Assembly (NCBI GenBank): GCA_037954665.1
Contig: JBBMOL010000367.1
Coordinates: 62,001 to 126,000 of the forward strand
From: Laguncularia racemosa
Lineage: Eukaryota; Streptophyta; Magnoliopsida; Myrtales; Combretaceae
Reading direction: 5' to 3'
Length of the DNA: 64,000 nt
The stretch's first letter is position 1. Each line of letters begins with the position of its first letter. The translations under genes and the position numbers were made by a program. The notes under the pieces were generated by a model, which saw only the letters and a program-made list of their open reading frames with translations, had not been told where the DNA came from and ran no database searches. Positions 33,302-45,366 of the stretch are shown one piece after another.

Positions 33302-33736
33302 CTTAGAATTTTGGAGAGGTTTAAGAGGAAGAAAATCTAGGGGAAGGATGGATGCCATATACTTTCACTTGAGGTTGTTGTGCTTAGAAGAGGTAGTTGA
33401 ACAGTTTATATACTCTCTAGTAAGTAGTGAGATGTGACCAAGCCACTTTTGTTTTGTTTCACTTTCTTTGTAACTTGAGAAGCATTTCTTAAATGGAAAG
33501 GGTAATAGATTAACTTACTTAGATTAATCTGTAAACTCTAATTTTTGTATACTAGGTACACATACAATCATGGTAGGTTTAAGTGGTAGGCACTAATGAA
33601 TCACTAAGATTGCATTAAATAGAGGATGCTACTTATGATTGAAAGTCTAACCATAAGTACAACTGATGAGAGGAATTGTATTTTGTCCTTATTTTATTTG
33701 CTTGAGGATAAGAAAATGGGTAAGTGTGGGGAGATT
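32104..33736 (+). other. E7 3' untranslated region, second part; no gene
   Basis: This continues E7 after E8. Open frames at 32161-32514 are T/A-rich and not protein-like. A (TA)21 microsatellite lies at 33259-33300 and an AATT repeat near 32803. It ends in the purine stretch GGGTAAGTGTGGGGAGA next to the 3' LTR, the probable polypurine tract. Confidence 0.75.
33259..33300. repeat. (TA)21 microsatellite
   Basis: An uninterrupted TA dinucleotide run of 42 bp within the 3' untranslated region of E7. Confidence 0.97.
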
Positions 33737-35073
33737 CGATAAGTGTCAAAAAAAACCCTTAATTCTAGTGCTTATTAGTTATAATTTTAAATGGATTTCA
33801 TGTAATTTGTGAAGAAAATGGTACTTATATGATTAAATTTTAATTTCAGGCATCAATGAAGACAAAAAAAAGGTTTAAGGATGATATGAGCAAAGGCAGG
33901 GCAAAATTTGGTGAAAAATGAAGAAAATTGATTTTTAGTTCAACATAACCCATGCAGACACTAGTGCTAGATAACAAAAAAAATGACCAGTAGCTAATTC
34001 TTTTCAGCCCTACCCCGAGCACGACCATGCTAGAGGCCATGCTGAACTGGGTAGTGAAAAATAATGTGTTTAGAAGTCAACACGGCCTAAAGCACGACTG
34101 TGCTGATGCCCATGCTAAACCATGTTTTCGCAAAATTATAAATAGATGTCTTGTTTTATTTTTAAAAATATTTTTTCCTTCCAGCTTCGTTTTGAAAACC
34201 TTAGGGGAGCTTTATTACGAACTTCAAGAGGAGAATTGTCTGAGCATCATTGGAGATCACAAAACAAACAAGGGATTATTCTTTTTAGTGTGAATCAATT
34301 CTATTTCTCTATATTCTCTATTTTTATTGAAAACACCATGGAGGAGTAATTTTTAATATCTTTCATCTTGTGAAACCCTAACTCATGTACTGAACCATTG
34401 ATTGATTAATGAACTATTTATATCTTTGCATCTATTCATGTGTTTCCATTGTTCTTGTGATTGATGTATGCACGCAAATTGATTATGTGTCTAATTTTTA
34501 TTAGATTGAAAGAGGTTTCTTCTAGTAAATTAGATCTTCATGAATAAAGAGATTACATGTTTTACTCGAAGGTAAGAAAATATTGATTTTCTACAATTAA
34601 TCAAAATTTGTGAACTTAATGAGATCTTGCATGACGGTAGTGAGGGAGAGATCTCCATTATCTTATGCATAATTAAGAATTGATTAACTCGAGGGAGTAA
34701 TCGATTTTACTTAAGAATTCCTACAGTGCAAAGTGTAAATTGATTCATTAATCGATATCTTATTTTGAGAATTTAAGGGTTAAGGTGGAACAAGATGAGG
34801 GGTATATTTTATGATTGAATACATTTTTAAGACAATATCATTCAATTCTAAGGTTACTAGGATTTGTTAGTTGTTAATTTAATTCATAATTTCCACATCA
34901 TAAATTAAACTAGATAGTAGAGAAAGGTAATACCAGTACTTGTTTTCTAGACCCTATAGGACAACACCTATTAAATCTATACTATAATCGATAGGTAAAC
35001 TACCTAGCTCGATAGTAGATTTTATTGGTTATAAATTTAAAACTTAAACGATCGGTTATATTCAAGCGCACCA
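33737..35073 (+). repeat. E7 3' LTR (1337 bp)
   Basis: It matches 22277-23605 throughout, with scattered substitutions. The first base is C instead of T (CGATAAGTGTC). It ends GCGCACCA followed by TCCAT. The TATA box TATAAATAG is at 34137-34145, again just after imperfect palindromes of GCACGACTGTGC type. Confidence 0.92.
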
Positions 35074-35078
35074 TCCAT

Positions 35079-35985
35079 ATACGTTTTCAAAGGGGAACTT
35101 ACTGGAATTATGAGTCGACCTATTGTAAGCAAACTCAACAATAGGGAGACACAAGTTCCAATTGATAAGATTCTTGCAAACTGTTTCTCTCAATAAGGCA
35201 CCAAGAGTACAATTGAAAACCTCTGTCTGATAGTCTGTCTAAGGGTAACAAGATGTACTATACATGAGTTTAGTACCAAGTCATTTTCAAAGTGTCTTCT
35301 AGAAGAAGCTGAGAAACTTAATGTCTCTATCAGACACTATGCTATGGGGAACACCATGTAATCATACAATTTCCTACATAAAAAGGTTAGCAATAAAAAG
35401 TGAATCATCTATTTTGTGGCAAGGTATGAAGTGGAACATTTATTGAAGCAATCGACGACTACCATAATGGAGTCTTTACCTCTCTGTGTCTTGGGAAGAC
35501 CCATGACAAAATCTATATTGATATCAATCTATGGTGGTGTAAGTAGAGGTAAGGGCGTATATTCACCCCAAGCTTCCTTTTTTCCCTTCGCCCTCTTACA
35601 AACCCCACATCTCTCCAAAACCTTGTGTACATCGTTCAACATACCCTTCTAATAAAAATGTTCTTTTAACAACTCTAATGTCCTCTTCTCACTAAAGTGT
35701 CATGATAATCCTTTAGCATAAGCTTCCCATACCAACAATTCCCTCATAGAACCATAGGGTATACATAACTTTCCTACTCTATACAGAAAACCATCTATCA
35801 TATAATAACCATCCAGAACACCACTCAACAATCAATTTCAGGTGATCATCATAAACATATTGTTCCTTCATTAATTCAAACCTAAGCAACTTTGACTGAA
35901 TAGAAGTGATAAGTACATACTTGTGTGATAATGCATCAACTACAATATTTGTACTTCCTTTCTTGTACTTAATCACATAAACAAA
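35079..35985 (-). pseudogene. E6 integrase N-terminal and core part
   Basis: Read on the minus strand from about 35985. The end of the RNase H/linker (VVDALSHKYVLITSIQSKLL) leads into a decayed zinc-binding region near 35640 and the catalytic core near 35380-35200. There DRDIKFLSFFWKTLWK, a damaged QTDGQTE-like box and CLPIVEFAYNRS can be read across stops. It breaks at 35078 where E7 is inserted and continues at 22276. Confidence 0.75.
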
Positions 35986-36540
35986 GCTCTCTAGAAATTC
36001 CACCCATTTTGCTTGCGTTTAGACAAATGTTGTTGGCCTTTAAAGTGCTTCAATGATTCGTGGTCTGTATAGATAACAAACTCCTTAAGGAGGAGATAGT
36101 GCCGCCACGACATCAATGCATGCATTAAGGAATAAAACTCCTTATCATACACCGAATAGTTCAAATGTGCACCACTCAATTGCTCACTAATATATGCAAT
36201 AGGTTTTCTATCCTACATCAACATTGTACCAATACCTACCTCTAAGGCATCACATTCTGGTTCAAAAGCTTTGTCAAAATCTAGCAATGTTAACACTGAA
36301 GCACTAGTCAATCTAGCCTTAACCTCTTTGAAACTCTTATAAGCCCGATCTCCCCACACAAAAGGAATATTCTTCCTAGTCAATTCAATCAGTAAACTCA
36401 CAATGCTGCTAAAATTTTTGACAAATCTTCTATAGAAAGAAGCCAAACCATGAAAACTCCTCACCTTAGCTACTAATTATAGTGTTGGCCACTCTATAAT
36501 GGCCCTAACTTTCTCTTCATCAACTCTCACACCAAAAATA
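35986..36540 (-). pseudogene. E6 RNase H
   Basis: The minus-strand frames 36464-36213 and 36179-35991 read RSFHGLASFYRRFVKNFSSI, FEPECDALEVGIGTMLM, then HLNYSVYDKEFYSLMHAL, FVIYTDHESLKHFKGQ. The Asp residues of ECDA and YTDHES are present. A TAG and a small shift separate the two frames. Confidence 0.82.
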
Positions 36541-37400
36541 GTCATAATAAAGCCAAGAAATGTTACCTCTAATTGACAGAATGAACACTTCTTGAGATTC
36601 CCATATAACCTCTAATCCCACAAGATTGAGAAGACTATCTGCAAATACTCAACATGACTTTCCATGTCTCTACTAAAAATTAGAATGTCATCAAAATATA
36701 CTATAACAAATTTTGCCAAAAATTCCTTCATTACGTGATTCATAAGTTGCATGAAAGTACTAAGGGCGTTAGTTAATCCAAATGGCATAAGCATCTACTC
36801 ATGTAAACCTTATTGTGTCTTAAAAATGGCCTTCCACTCATCTCCAGCCCTTATACGAATTTGGTGATATCTACTTTTAAGCTAAACTTTAGAGAATACC
36901 TATGCACCATTTAGTTCATCCAGCATATCATCAAGTCTAGGAATAGGGTACCTATATTTGATGGTAATTTTATTTATAGCTCTACTGTCAATGCACATAC
37001 ACCATATACCATCATTCTTTAGAACAAGAAGTGTAAGAATAGCACAAAGACTAGTGCTCTCTTTGACAAAACCCCTTTCTACCAATTCATCCACCTATCG
37101 CTTCAATTCTTTAGCCTCTTCAAGATTCATGCGATATGCAGGCCAGTTTGGTAAGATTGACCTAGGTTGTAAATCAATCACATACTCAATGCCTCTCACT
37201 AATGGCAATCCTTCAGGTAACTCATCAAGGAATATATCTATATCTAGCACTTGGTTCACAATAAGAGGTAACTATTCTTTCCCATCAACCTCCAACACAT
37301 ACTTCATCTACAATAGATACATTGGTATCTCTTCTTCTTTTTTATAGTTTTATTGATTTGTCGCTACACCTCTTGTACTTCAGTTAGTGACATCAGATTT
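36541..37400 (-). pseudogene. E6 reverse transcriptase
   Basis: The minus-strand frames 37094-36900 and 36794-36612 show MDELVERGFVKES, YRYPIPRLDDMLDELNGA, MPFGLTNALSTFMQLMNHV and the catalytic box YFDDILIFS. Between them, stops break the KIDLKSGYHQ-type region near 36880. Upstream, the pre-RT part is partly readable from the Leu-rich stretch near 37200. It is similar in plan to the E2 reverse transcriptase. Confidence 0.85.
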
Positions 37401-37970
37401 AACACAATTCACTTGCCATCCTTCTAGAACACATAGGTGTTCCTAAACCCACCATGCAACGCTCTCCTATCATATAACCACAGCCTTCCAGGCAGTATGT
37501 ATGATGCACACATAGGAAGAATATCATAGACAATCTCATCACGGTACCTCTCTCTTATGCTGAATGGAACTTTAGCCCTTTAAGTAACATGCAGACTACC
37601 TTGTTCACTCAACTAGTGTAGCTTATATGGCTTAAGGTGTAGAGTAGTGATTAGTTTCAATTTATTAACTAATGAAGTAGCCACTACATTGGTGTAACTA
37701 CCACTATCAATAATAAAAGCATAAAGGTTACCTTGAACCCTGCAAAAAATATGGAATAAGTTCTCCCTCTGTTCTTCCTCATTCATAGGAAAAGTAGTCA
37801 TTACCCTACACAACACATTGATAGCCAAATACTAATCATTCCCTTTGTCTTCATGCACCTCAGCATCTGCATCCCCATAATACTCATCTAATACTGTTGA
37901 CAAATCTATTAGCTCATGCATCTCTTCCTCATCATCCCTACTCTCCACCTCTATAGCAGTCATCACCCTT
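37401..37970 (-). pseudogene. E6 aspartic protease
   Basis: The open frame 37828-37613 gives FIIDSGSYTNVVATSLVNKL, with the catalytic Asp intact, preceded by EEQRENLFHIFCRVQGNLYA. The C-terminal LLGRPW-type part lies at about 37500-37440 across stops. The counterpart in E8 is nearly intact, and in E5 the Asp is lost. Confidence 0.82.
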
Positions 37971-39126
37971 CAATTTGGACATTAAGCAGCCATATATCTA
38001 AAACCCAAACATTTGAAGAATTTGATTTGACAAGTCTTTCCTCCTGATGAACCGGTTATTATCTTTTTATTTTCAATCCCAATAACTACTTTCCCCTTTC
38101 TAGAAAATTCTTTCTCCCCTTTAACATCTGGAATAGTTGTGTTCTTTTCCACATTCTTACCATATCCCCCCTTATCAACATTTTTACTATCTGACCCATA
38201 TAGTTTATTAGACGATCCATACCTATTACTCGCTACTCTATAAAGATTAGAACGCCTCTACCTCTCAACTTTCAATGCCAGCTAGATAGCTTCATCAAGG
38301 GTGTCATATCACTACAGTTCCACTATATAAGCAATCTCATATTTTAAACTTGAAACAAATTATGCCATCATCTATTCAGGAGCTTCAACAACTCCACATC
38401 AAATCATCAATGTCTAAAATTCTTAGGCATACTCATCCACAGTTTTATCTCCATGTCTCAATATTTAGAGATGCATGAATAGTTCCTATCTGTAATGCTC
38501 TTATATAAATCTCTTCCTCATAACCCATTTCATCTCCTGTCAAGTACGAATCTCAATATCTCCATCTCCCCTCTTACTAGCCACAATGTTTTTCTACCAT
38601 AAGGTGGCATACCTTATAAACTCTACTATTGCTAGACATACTCAAGTATTATCATTAATCTCATAGCATTTAAAATGTCCTTCCACCTTATCCCCCTAAT
38701 TAAGATACTCCTCTACAAATCCTCTTTCAGCAAATGAAGACATCTATAATTTCACATATTTTAAACCCCTAGGTGACTAAACTTACGGTTATGATAGAAC
38801 TCATCTTTAAAATTATCATCTCTTCCTTCTAGTTGGGCATGATAATTTCCTCCAATTCGCCTTCCCCTATTACCTCTAAATGCTCCTTCCTTATGAGCAT
38901 TATTAATGGCTACCTAAGGTAAGGGTGCTAGTGGATTTGCCACTAGCTATTGTGGAAGTGTTATCTAGTCAACCTCTATAGCTAGATTAGAAACAATAGT
39001 GATTAGCTCTTGCAATTGCTCTTCTAAGTCTCTTCTACCACCTACAACATGGCGTCCTTAACCTATTCCTCCAACCTAACTATTAGCTTCATTCTAAATT
39101 CCTCCATTAACACTATCATTTGACAT
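37971..39126 (-). pseudogene. gag: E6 gag, heavily interrupted
   Basis: The start is MSNDSVNGGI at 39126, the same as in E8. Many stops follow, for example within the first 20 codons. The core (LEEQLQELITIV-like, later parts of a WW-containing gag core) is readable in pieces. The zinc knuckle near 38020-37980 has lost its first Cys (FFKC) and its His (Tyr instead), and a stop stands before the last Cys. This gag is non-functional. Confidence 0.78.
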
Positions 39127-39655
39127 AATTGTGGAATTATAATCTTAATACAAATATTCCAAATAACAATCGCACACACTATAACACACCCTAATATCAA
39201 CCCTTATCTAATTTCCCAATTCCATAATCTCGCGAATCACAATGCAATCCAAATCTCAACCTTTGTTCAATTCCTAATCCACAATCATGTGAATCACAAT
39301 ACAAACCCAAATCTCACCTTTTGCTCAATTTCCAACCCACAATTACATCACCACATCACACATACTCTAAATACAATCTTAATCAATTTCAATTCAAAAT
39401 GAGCAACCCACGACGCTTACCTAATCTCACTCCTCAATCACACAATCATAGCATACCCACAACACCATCCATTGCATAAACCCTAATTTAGCCTTTGTTT
39501 CAATTCCAATTCACAATACTCAATTAAATCATGGCACAAATCATGTAATAACCTATCTTTAATTCATAATCAAGCAATTCAAGGTGCTTATGGCATAAGC
39601 CCTAATTTTCATTTCCAAATCAAGCAACCCACGTACAAACCCTTCTCTTAACCTT

Positions 39656-39667
39656 GCTCTGATACCA
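39656..39667 (-). other. E6 primer-binding site (initiator tRNA-Met)
   Basis: On the minus strand TGGTATCAGAGC lies five bases inside the LTR. The following leader (39127-39655) is AT-rich with no gene. Confidence 0.9.
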
Positions 39668-39672
39668 AATTA

Positions 39673-40262
39673 TGATATGTCGAATTCAATTAAGGATCAA
39701 ACAAATATAAAATTCTAAGATAATTGAACAATCCCAAATTGGAAAGACCTAAATTTCAAGCTAAAAACAAAAGGAGATACAATTTCCTTAGCATATATTA
39801 AGCACTAGTAAAAGAAGGATCAAGCTTGGTGTTGTTGATATAACACACAACAATCACAAAGATTGATAAGAGTTAGATGACAATGAGGAGCCTAACTCTC
39901 ATATATGTTCTGTCTCTTTCACCGAAAAATAAAAATATCTTTGTGTGTTCCCTTAACAAGTATTTATAGTAGCCTCCTATAGAAACAAATGTGAAGAAAA
40001 ATAAAGGAAAAACATAAGCAAGTTGCTAGCTCCAAATAGATTATTTATGTTCAAAGGTGAGCCAGTGAGCCGTCCTCTAATTTTTTAACATGGTCATCGC
40101 CCCGAAGCATTAACAATTGCACCTTATTAAATGTAAAACAACCATGTAAAAGGAATGAAGATACTATGTGAGTGTCTTTAGGTCCCATCTGGTCAAATAG
40201 GACTCTTAGTGTAAGACTCTATAGTAATGGGTCTTGTTACTAAAATGGTTTGATTCCCATCA
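39673..40262 (-). repeat. E6 5' LTR (590 bp)
   Basis: On the minus strand it runs from TGATGGGAATCAAACC to CGACATATCA. The TATA box (TATAAATA) is at 39961-39968. The AAATA duplication follows at 40263. Confidence 0.92.
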
Positions 40263-40343
40263 AAATACCCCCTTAAGTAGTAAAAGAGAGCTCATGATTT
40301 AAGCAATGAATGTCATTATTGCAACTTAAGCGTGATTGAATAT

Positions 40344-42451
40344 TGACGAGTCTAAATTTTTATTTTTCTCATTTAGATTCATAATTCGATTTATATTTGA
40401 TCCTATGTTCATCTAATATAAATTCTCAACTTAAACTAGGAATTTTATTTTATTTGGAGTCGCCACCCAACTGAAGTTGAGAAAAATTATTGAATTAAAA
40501 CTAATTGAGTGGATTAATTCTAATTTAGACAATTAGTCGACGAAATCTCCTTTTTTTATTTTTTGTAAATGAAAAAAAGAAGAAAGTAAAACCAGAGATT
40601 CTTGACTCGGGGGCTAACCTATTAAAACCCTAAAGTTACCATCTTATTCTTTTGAAATTTAGACCATATCCTGATATCTTTTATTTTATTTTTGTTATTT
40701 TTATTATCTTTTTATTTTTATTTTTACTATTTTTGATAATTTTAGAAATTGGTAAAATAACTTACAATAATTTGGAAAATGATTTTTATTTCTTTTTAAA
40801 GTTGCCCTATAAGGGTGTCTACGTACCCACTATTCAGGATCAAACAAGCCGTAGTTCGCTCTTTATAAAAACCTTTAGTGGATTTGTTAATTTTAATTAT
40901 GAAAATACCTCAAGTTTAAATTCATTACCATTTTCAAGGTTTTAGAAAAAAACTAAGCCTAATTTTTATTATTTTATTTTCTAAAAATTTAATTTAAGAA
41001 AAACCAATTTTGGAGTTATTTTGAAAAAAAAAAAAGTATTTTTCTAAGTGATAAAACAATCTATTATTAATTCATGTTATTTTCCCAACTTATTTACTTC
41101 TATTTTTTTTCTTTTTTCTTTTTTTATTTTATTTTTTTTCTCTTATATATATTTTATATTTTTATATTATTTTTATTTTTATTTTTTTACTTTTATTTTT
41201 ATTATTTTCTTATTTTTATCATTTTTCTTTTGTTATTTTTTAGTATTTACATTTTTTATTATTTCTATATTAAACTAAACATATCTATCCTAAAACAAAA
41301 CCTAATTAAAACCCTAACACTATTATTTATATATTTTTAGGATTATAACTTTCTAATAAAATAAATATCTAAACAAAATAAATAAATAAATAAAATAAAG
41401 AACAAGAAAATAAAATAAAAATTAAAAAATTAAAAAAATCGGCTTACCTAGGTATGGGTCATGGATCGCAGGTCAGGTCGAATCAGGCGACAATCGAAGG
41501 GTTTTTTATGGCGGCCTTCCGACGATTTTTGTGGGCATTTGAAGGCGGCTTCCAAGCTTTTAGGGGGTAGGGAATCTAACCATGGTGGTGGATTTCTTCA
41601 TAAATGCCTCCTAGTAGCCGTTCTTAACTTGGTTGGCGGTTGTAGTGTAGGCAAAACTCCAGCGGCTCTTGAAACCTTTGGTTTTTCACTCCTTTCTCAC
41701 TTTTGATCTACGATTTAACTTCCCCACATCATGTTCTATTTATAGACACTAGAAATCGAGCTGGATAAGCTCAAATTTCCTCCGATTGAGATGAATCAAA
41801 TCTTCAGTTAAAAACCCATCTTCGATTTGTTTAGATTCATGTAAATCTTAGATTTTGTTACGATTTTATTCTAATTGGATGATGTTTATCTCTTTTTAGT
41901 CAAAGATTTAGTGGATTTGTGCAAAAAAAATCGTATCAAAATGGCCGGATTTCATTTTCTCATAGCCGGCGAGTGTTTCAGACGGAGGTTGAAGACGATC
42001 ACGCCTCCAATGTGTCCACTCCCTCCATCCAATCACAAGCTAACACGTGTCCCAGGTAGAAAAAAAAAAGGCAAAACTTGGATCTACTTCTCCCACATTT
42101 CGAACCCTTGACCTCTCACCCACCCTGCACACGCGCACACCAAGCTATGGTCCAAACCAGCTGAGTTAGCCTACTTCTCAGTTTTTTTTATTTAACACAA
42201 ATTGCATATATGCGATACAATTTCTATTATTTTAATATTATTTTGAAATTCTAAAAATTTGTGAAAATTATTTAATTCCATTTATTATTATTTCTAATAT
42301 TATTTTCCAAAATTGGGATATTTTTCCGATTTATTTTATTTTTTTTCTTTTATCTTCCCTAAATAGAAAAAAAATGAAAAAATTTGTAAAAATGAAGAAA
42401 ATTGTAAATTAAATATTATTAATTATTAGGGGCAAAAATGGAGTGTTTACA
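40344..42451 (-). repeat. E9 3' LTR (2108 bp)
   Basis: On the minus strand it runs from TGTAAACACTCC to AGACTCGTCA. A TATA box (TATAAATAG) is at 41736-41744. A T-rich low-complexity tract covers 41090-41280. A tRNA-like A/B-box pair lies at 42096-42171. Plus-strand frames at 41048-41706 are not genes. Confidence 0.92.
42096..42171 (-). ncRNA. tRNA-like sequence (SINE-head candidate) in E9 LTR
   Basis: On the minus strand GGCTAACTCAGCTGGTTTGG resembles a pol III A box and GGGTTCGAAATG a B box, spaced as in a tRNA. It cannot fold as a normal tRNA as far as I can see. It may be a tRNA-derived SINE remnant. The middle LTR lacks this region. Confidence 0.4.
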
Positions 42452-44085
42452 GCTGCCTCTCATTGTAGTAAAGTTTGAAAAACTTAACTACAAAGATAAG
42501 AAAGACGCCATTTTTTGCCAACAAACTGAGTGGATAACGCCATAGTTGGCTAGTTATCTGAACTTGGTTCTAGTAGGAAAATGCTCCATGAGCTAATAAT
42601 CCCACGAATTCATTGTGATGATTAATACTTCTTGGGAAAAGACCTTAAACAATCTAACAACCTAGAGTAAGATATCATTTAGAAAAGTGCTCTATGAGCT
42701 AACTAATCGACGATAAGAAACATCTCAAGGATTGTTTTGGGAGTGTGTTATTGTGAGTGGATTAACTAGTAATAGGAAGCATCCTATCGGACTAGCGACC
42801 ATAAAGAAGAGATTGTCTAAGGAAGCGCTCCTATGAGCTGGCTACTTGATAACAAAAGCGTCTAGCTAGACTAGCGACTGTTGGAAAAGAAATGTTCTGG
42901 ATGAGTGCTCTCATGAGTTGACTCGTCAACATTAGGAAGTGCCTTATAGGACTAACAAACTTAAAGGGGATAATCTCGAGAAGTGCTCCTATGAGCTGAC
43001 TAATAGCAAGATTATCTTAGAAAAGTGCTCTTATAAGCTGACTAATCAATATCTAGTATAATGCTCTTATAAGCTGACTAATTAGTTATCTAGAGAAGTA
43101 TTTCTATGAGCTAACTAATCGATAAATTATCTAGAAAAAGTTCCCATATGAGTTGACTAATCGGTTATCTTAGAAAAGTGTTCTTATGAGCTGACTAATC
43201 GATAATTAGGAAGCGTCTTATTTAGACTTGCAACCATAAGAGAGGATATCTTAGGAAAGTGCCCCATTGTGAGTTGACTAACCGATAGTGGGAAGTGTCT
43301 CTATGGACTTGCAACCTTGAAGAATATGTGTCTCGGAAGGTGCCCCTATGGGCTAACCCTAAGAGATGATGTTTAGGAAAATACCTCATTATGGGCTGAT
43401 TTTTAAGAAAGTATAACCAAGAAAATGCCCTATTATAGGTTGACTCTAGGTTATTGTATCTGGAAAAGTGCCCCGTAGTGGGCTAACTTTAGAAGAGCAT
43501 TTCTAAGAGAGTGCCCCATTGTAAGCTGACTTACCTAATACTTCTGAACTAGTTAAATAATTGATAAGAGATGTCTCTTAGACTGGTTATCATAAAATAT
43601 GTGATTCATGATGAAGTAATGGTTATTTACTCTAAAATGCTTACCGGTTTATCGCGGATAGCGACCAAACAACCGGACCTTGTGCTGGTTTGCTCCTTTT
43701 TTTGCTTACTCTTGCTTCAAAGCAAGGCTGAGGGCTTTAATGTACTTTCTTTCTTGTGAGCATGACTCTTGTGATTGTGGTGTTATCCTATTAATGCACC
43801 AGGTTTAATGTTAAAAAAAAAGTAGGTAGAATTATATCACAAAATCTATTGAAATTTGTTATCACTTCAATATTCATTATTCATGGTGAGGCAAAGGATA
43901 ATGTGTGTATATGGATGTTTATTTTAATGAAAATTGGTTGAAATGATTGATCATTCAGAGACATAAACTTTGCTTGTAAAAGAAATGAAAACTAAACTCA
44001 ATGAAATATGTACTAAATATTGGCATTCATGAACCTTGGCAAAATTTCAATTTTATTACCTAAGGATAGTACATCTTAATAGCAT
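42452..44085 (-). repeat. E9 3' untranslated region with degenerate tandem repeats
   Basis: A polypurine tract (GAGAGGCAGC on the minus strand) is at 42452-42461. Next come many copies of a roughly 36-42 bp unit containing GTGCTC(C/T)TATGAGCTGAC (clearest at 42975-43210, looser to 43530). No gene was found; short frames such as 43571-43759 are chance. The region recurs at 51970-53560. Confidence 0.85.
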
Positions 44086-45246
44086 CCATGTTAATGGGGT
44101 CTCTCAATTTTTGACCATCAATATTAAAGCTCCTCCTGAAAACACCTTTTTTACAACATATGAGCCTTCATAGTTTAGGGTAAACTTCCCTCTTGAATCT
44201 TGAGCATTTGGGAAAACCTTTTTTAGCACCAGATCTCTCTCTTTGAAACATCGAGGTTTCATTTTCTTATTGAACGCTCAAGCCATTCTTTATTGACAGC
44301 GTTGGTCGTGACATAATGCAGCAAGTCTTCTTTCATCGACTAAATTCAACTGATCAAGTCTCTTCTTTAACCAATCTAATTCATCTAATTGCACTTCTAA
44401 TGGGATCTTAAAGGATGGTATTTCGACTTCAACTGGTAGAACTGCTTTAGTACCACATACCAAACAATACAGGGTAACTCCAGTAAATGTTTGGATTCAA
44501 GTTCTATCAGCCATAAGGGCGAATGGTAGCATCTCGTGCCAATCTCTGTAAGTGATTATCATCTTCTCAATGATTCTTTTGATGTTTTTGTTGGCTACTT
44601 CCACTGCGCCATTCATCTGAGGTCGGTAGGGAGTTGAATATTTGTGGTTTATATGGAATTGTTAACACAAATTTCTCATCAACTTGTTGAGGTTGGTGCC
44701 GTTATTGGTGATAATTGATTCAAGAACTCCATAGCGGGCTATTATGTCCCTCTTCAAGAATCGGACTATTACCTCTTTTATGACGCTGGTGTATGATGAA
44801 GCTTCTACCCATTTAGTGAAGTAATCAATGGCTACTAGTATGAATTTGTGATCATTGGATGCTTTGGGAGTGATTGGCCCAATGATGTCGATTCCCTACA
44901 TGGAGAATGGCCATGGTGCAGACAACAAATGAAGCTCTTTAAGTGGGGAGTTTATTCGGTTTGCATAAACTTGACACAAGTGACAGTGCTTGATGTATTT
45001 GATGTACTCCGATTCCATTGTTAACCAGTAATAGCCCATTGTCATGATTTTCGAAGGGAGCATGTATCCGTTCATGTGAGGTCCACATACTCTTTCATGC
45101 ACTTCTTTCATCAATTCACATGCATCTTTTTTATCCACACATCTTAGCAAGGTGGTATCAAGTGATCTTCTATAAAGCACAGGCCCATTTAGTAAGAAGT
45201 GACTTGCTAACTTTCTGAGTGTTCTTTGGTCATTTTTACTAGCCAT
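44086..45246 (-). pseudogene. E9 integrase
   Basis: Minus strand. The open frame 45246-44896 holds the zinc-binding part (EVHERVCGPHMNGYMLPS, YIKHCHLCQVYANRI). The core follows after a TAG at 44896: IDIIGPITPKASNDHKFILV (first Asp), then IITNNGTNL (expected Asp replaced by Asn), and YRPQMNGAVEVANKNIKRII (Glu present). The C-terminus includes LPVEVEIPSFKIPLE and YEGSYVVKKVFSGGALIL. Stops occur at several places. Loss of the second catalytic Asp is notable. Confidence 0.85.
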
Positions 45247-45366
45247 TTCAGGATATTTACCTTCTTAGAGGAAAGTTTTGATATCGTAATACTAAAGATT
45301 ATCATCTTATGCTTTGCCAATTACCATACAGTAAGCGAGCCGATTTTCAATTTCTATTTTCAATTG

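Larger units (their letters stand above)
22277..35073 (+). mobile_element. E7: Athila-like element lacking pol, split by E8
   Basis: LTRs of 1329 and 1337 bp bound the element, with a perfect duplication TCCAT (22272-22276 and 35074-35078). A tRNA-Asp-type primer site, gag, protease and the pre-RT segment are present. The reading then passes abruptly into the 3' region, so reverse transcriptase, RNase H and integrase are deleted. E8 (27315-32103) is inserted in the long 3' untranslated region. Without E8 the element is about 8 kb. Confidence 0.93.
21265..40262 (-). mobile_element. E6: Ty3/Gypsy element (minus), split by E7
   Basis: The outer ends are TG...CA and are flanked by a perfect 5-bp duplication AAATA (21260-21264 and 40263-40267). 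On the minus strand the order is LTR, tRNA-Met primer site, gag, protease, reverse transcriptase, RNase H and integrase, then the other LTR. E7 (22277-35073) is inserted in the integrase. Without E7 the element is about 6.2 kb. All domains are present but riddled with stops. Its gag is homologous to those of E5 and E8, making it the only pol-bearing member of that group seen here. Confidence 0.93.

Noticed and set aside
34027..34349. Plus-strand frames of 67-88 codons
   Set aside because: They lie wholly inside the E7 3' LTR and have frames related to the 5' LTR only by LTR identity.
41048..41340. Phe/Ile/Tyr-rich frames that look like membrane proteins
   Set aside because: They come from a T-rich low-complexity tract of the E9 LTR; there is no start context or conservation.
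41461..41706. 81-codon frame with a similar counterpart at 51353-51757
   Set aside because: The two match only because both are E9 LTR copies; the frame is antisense to the LTR's own transcription and differs in length between copies.
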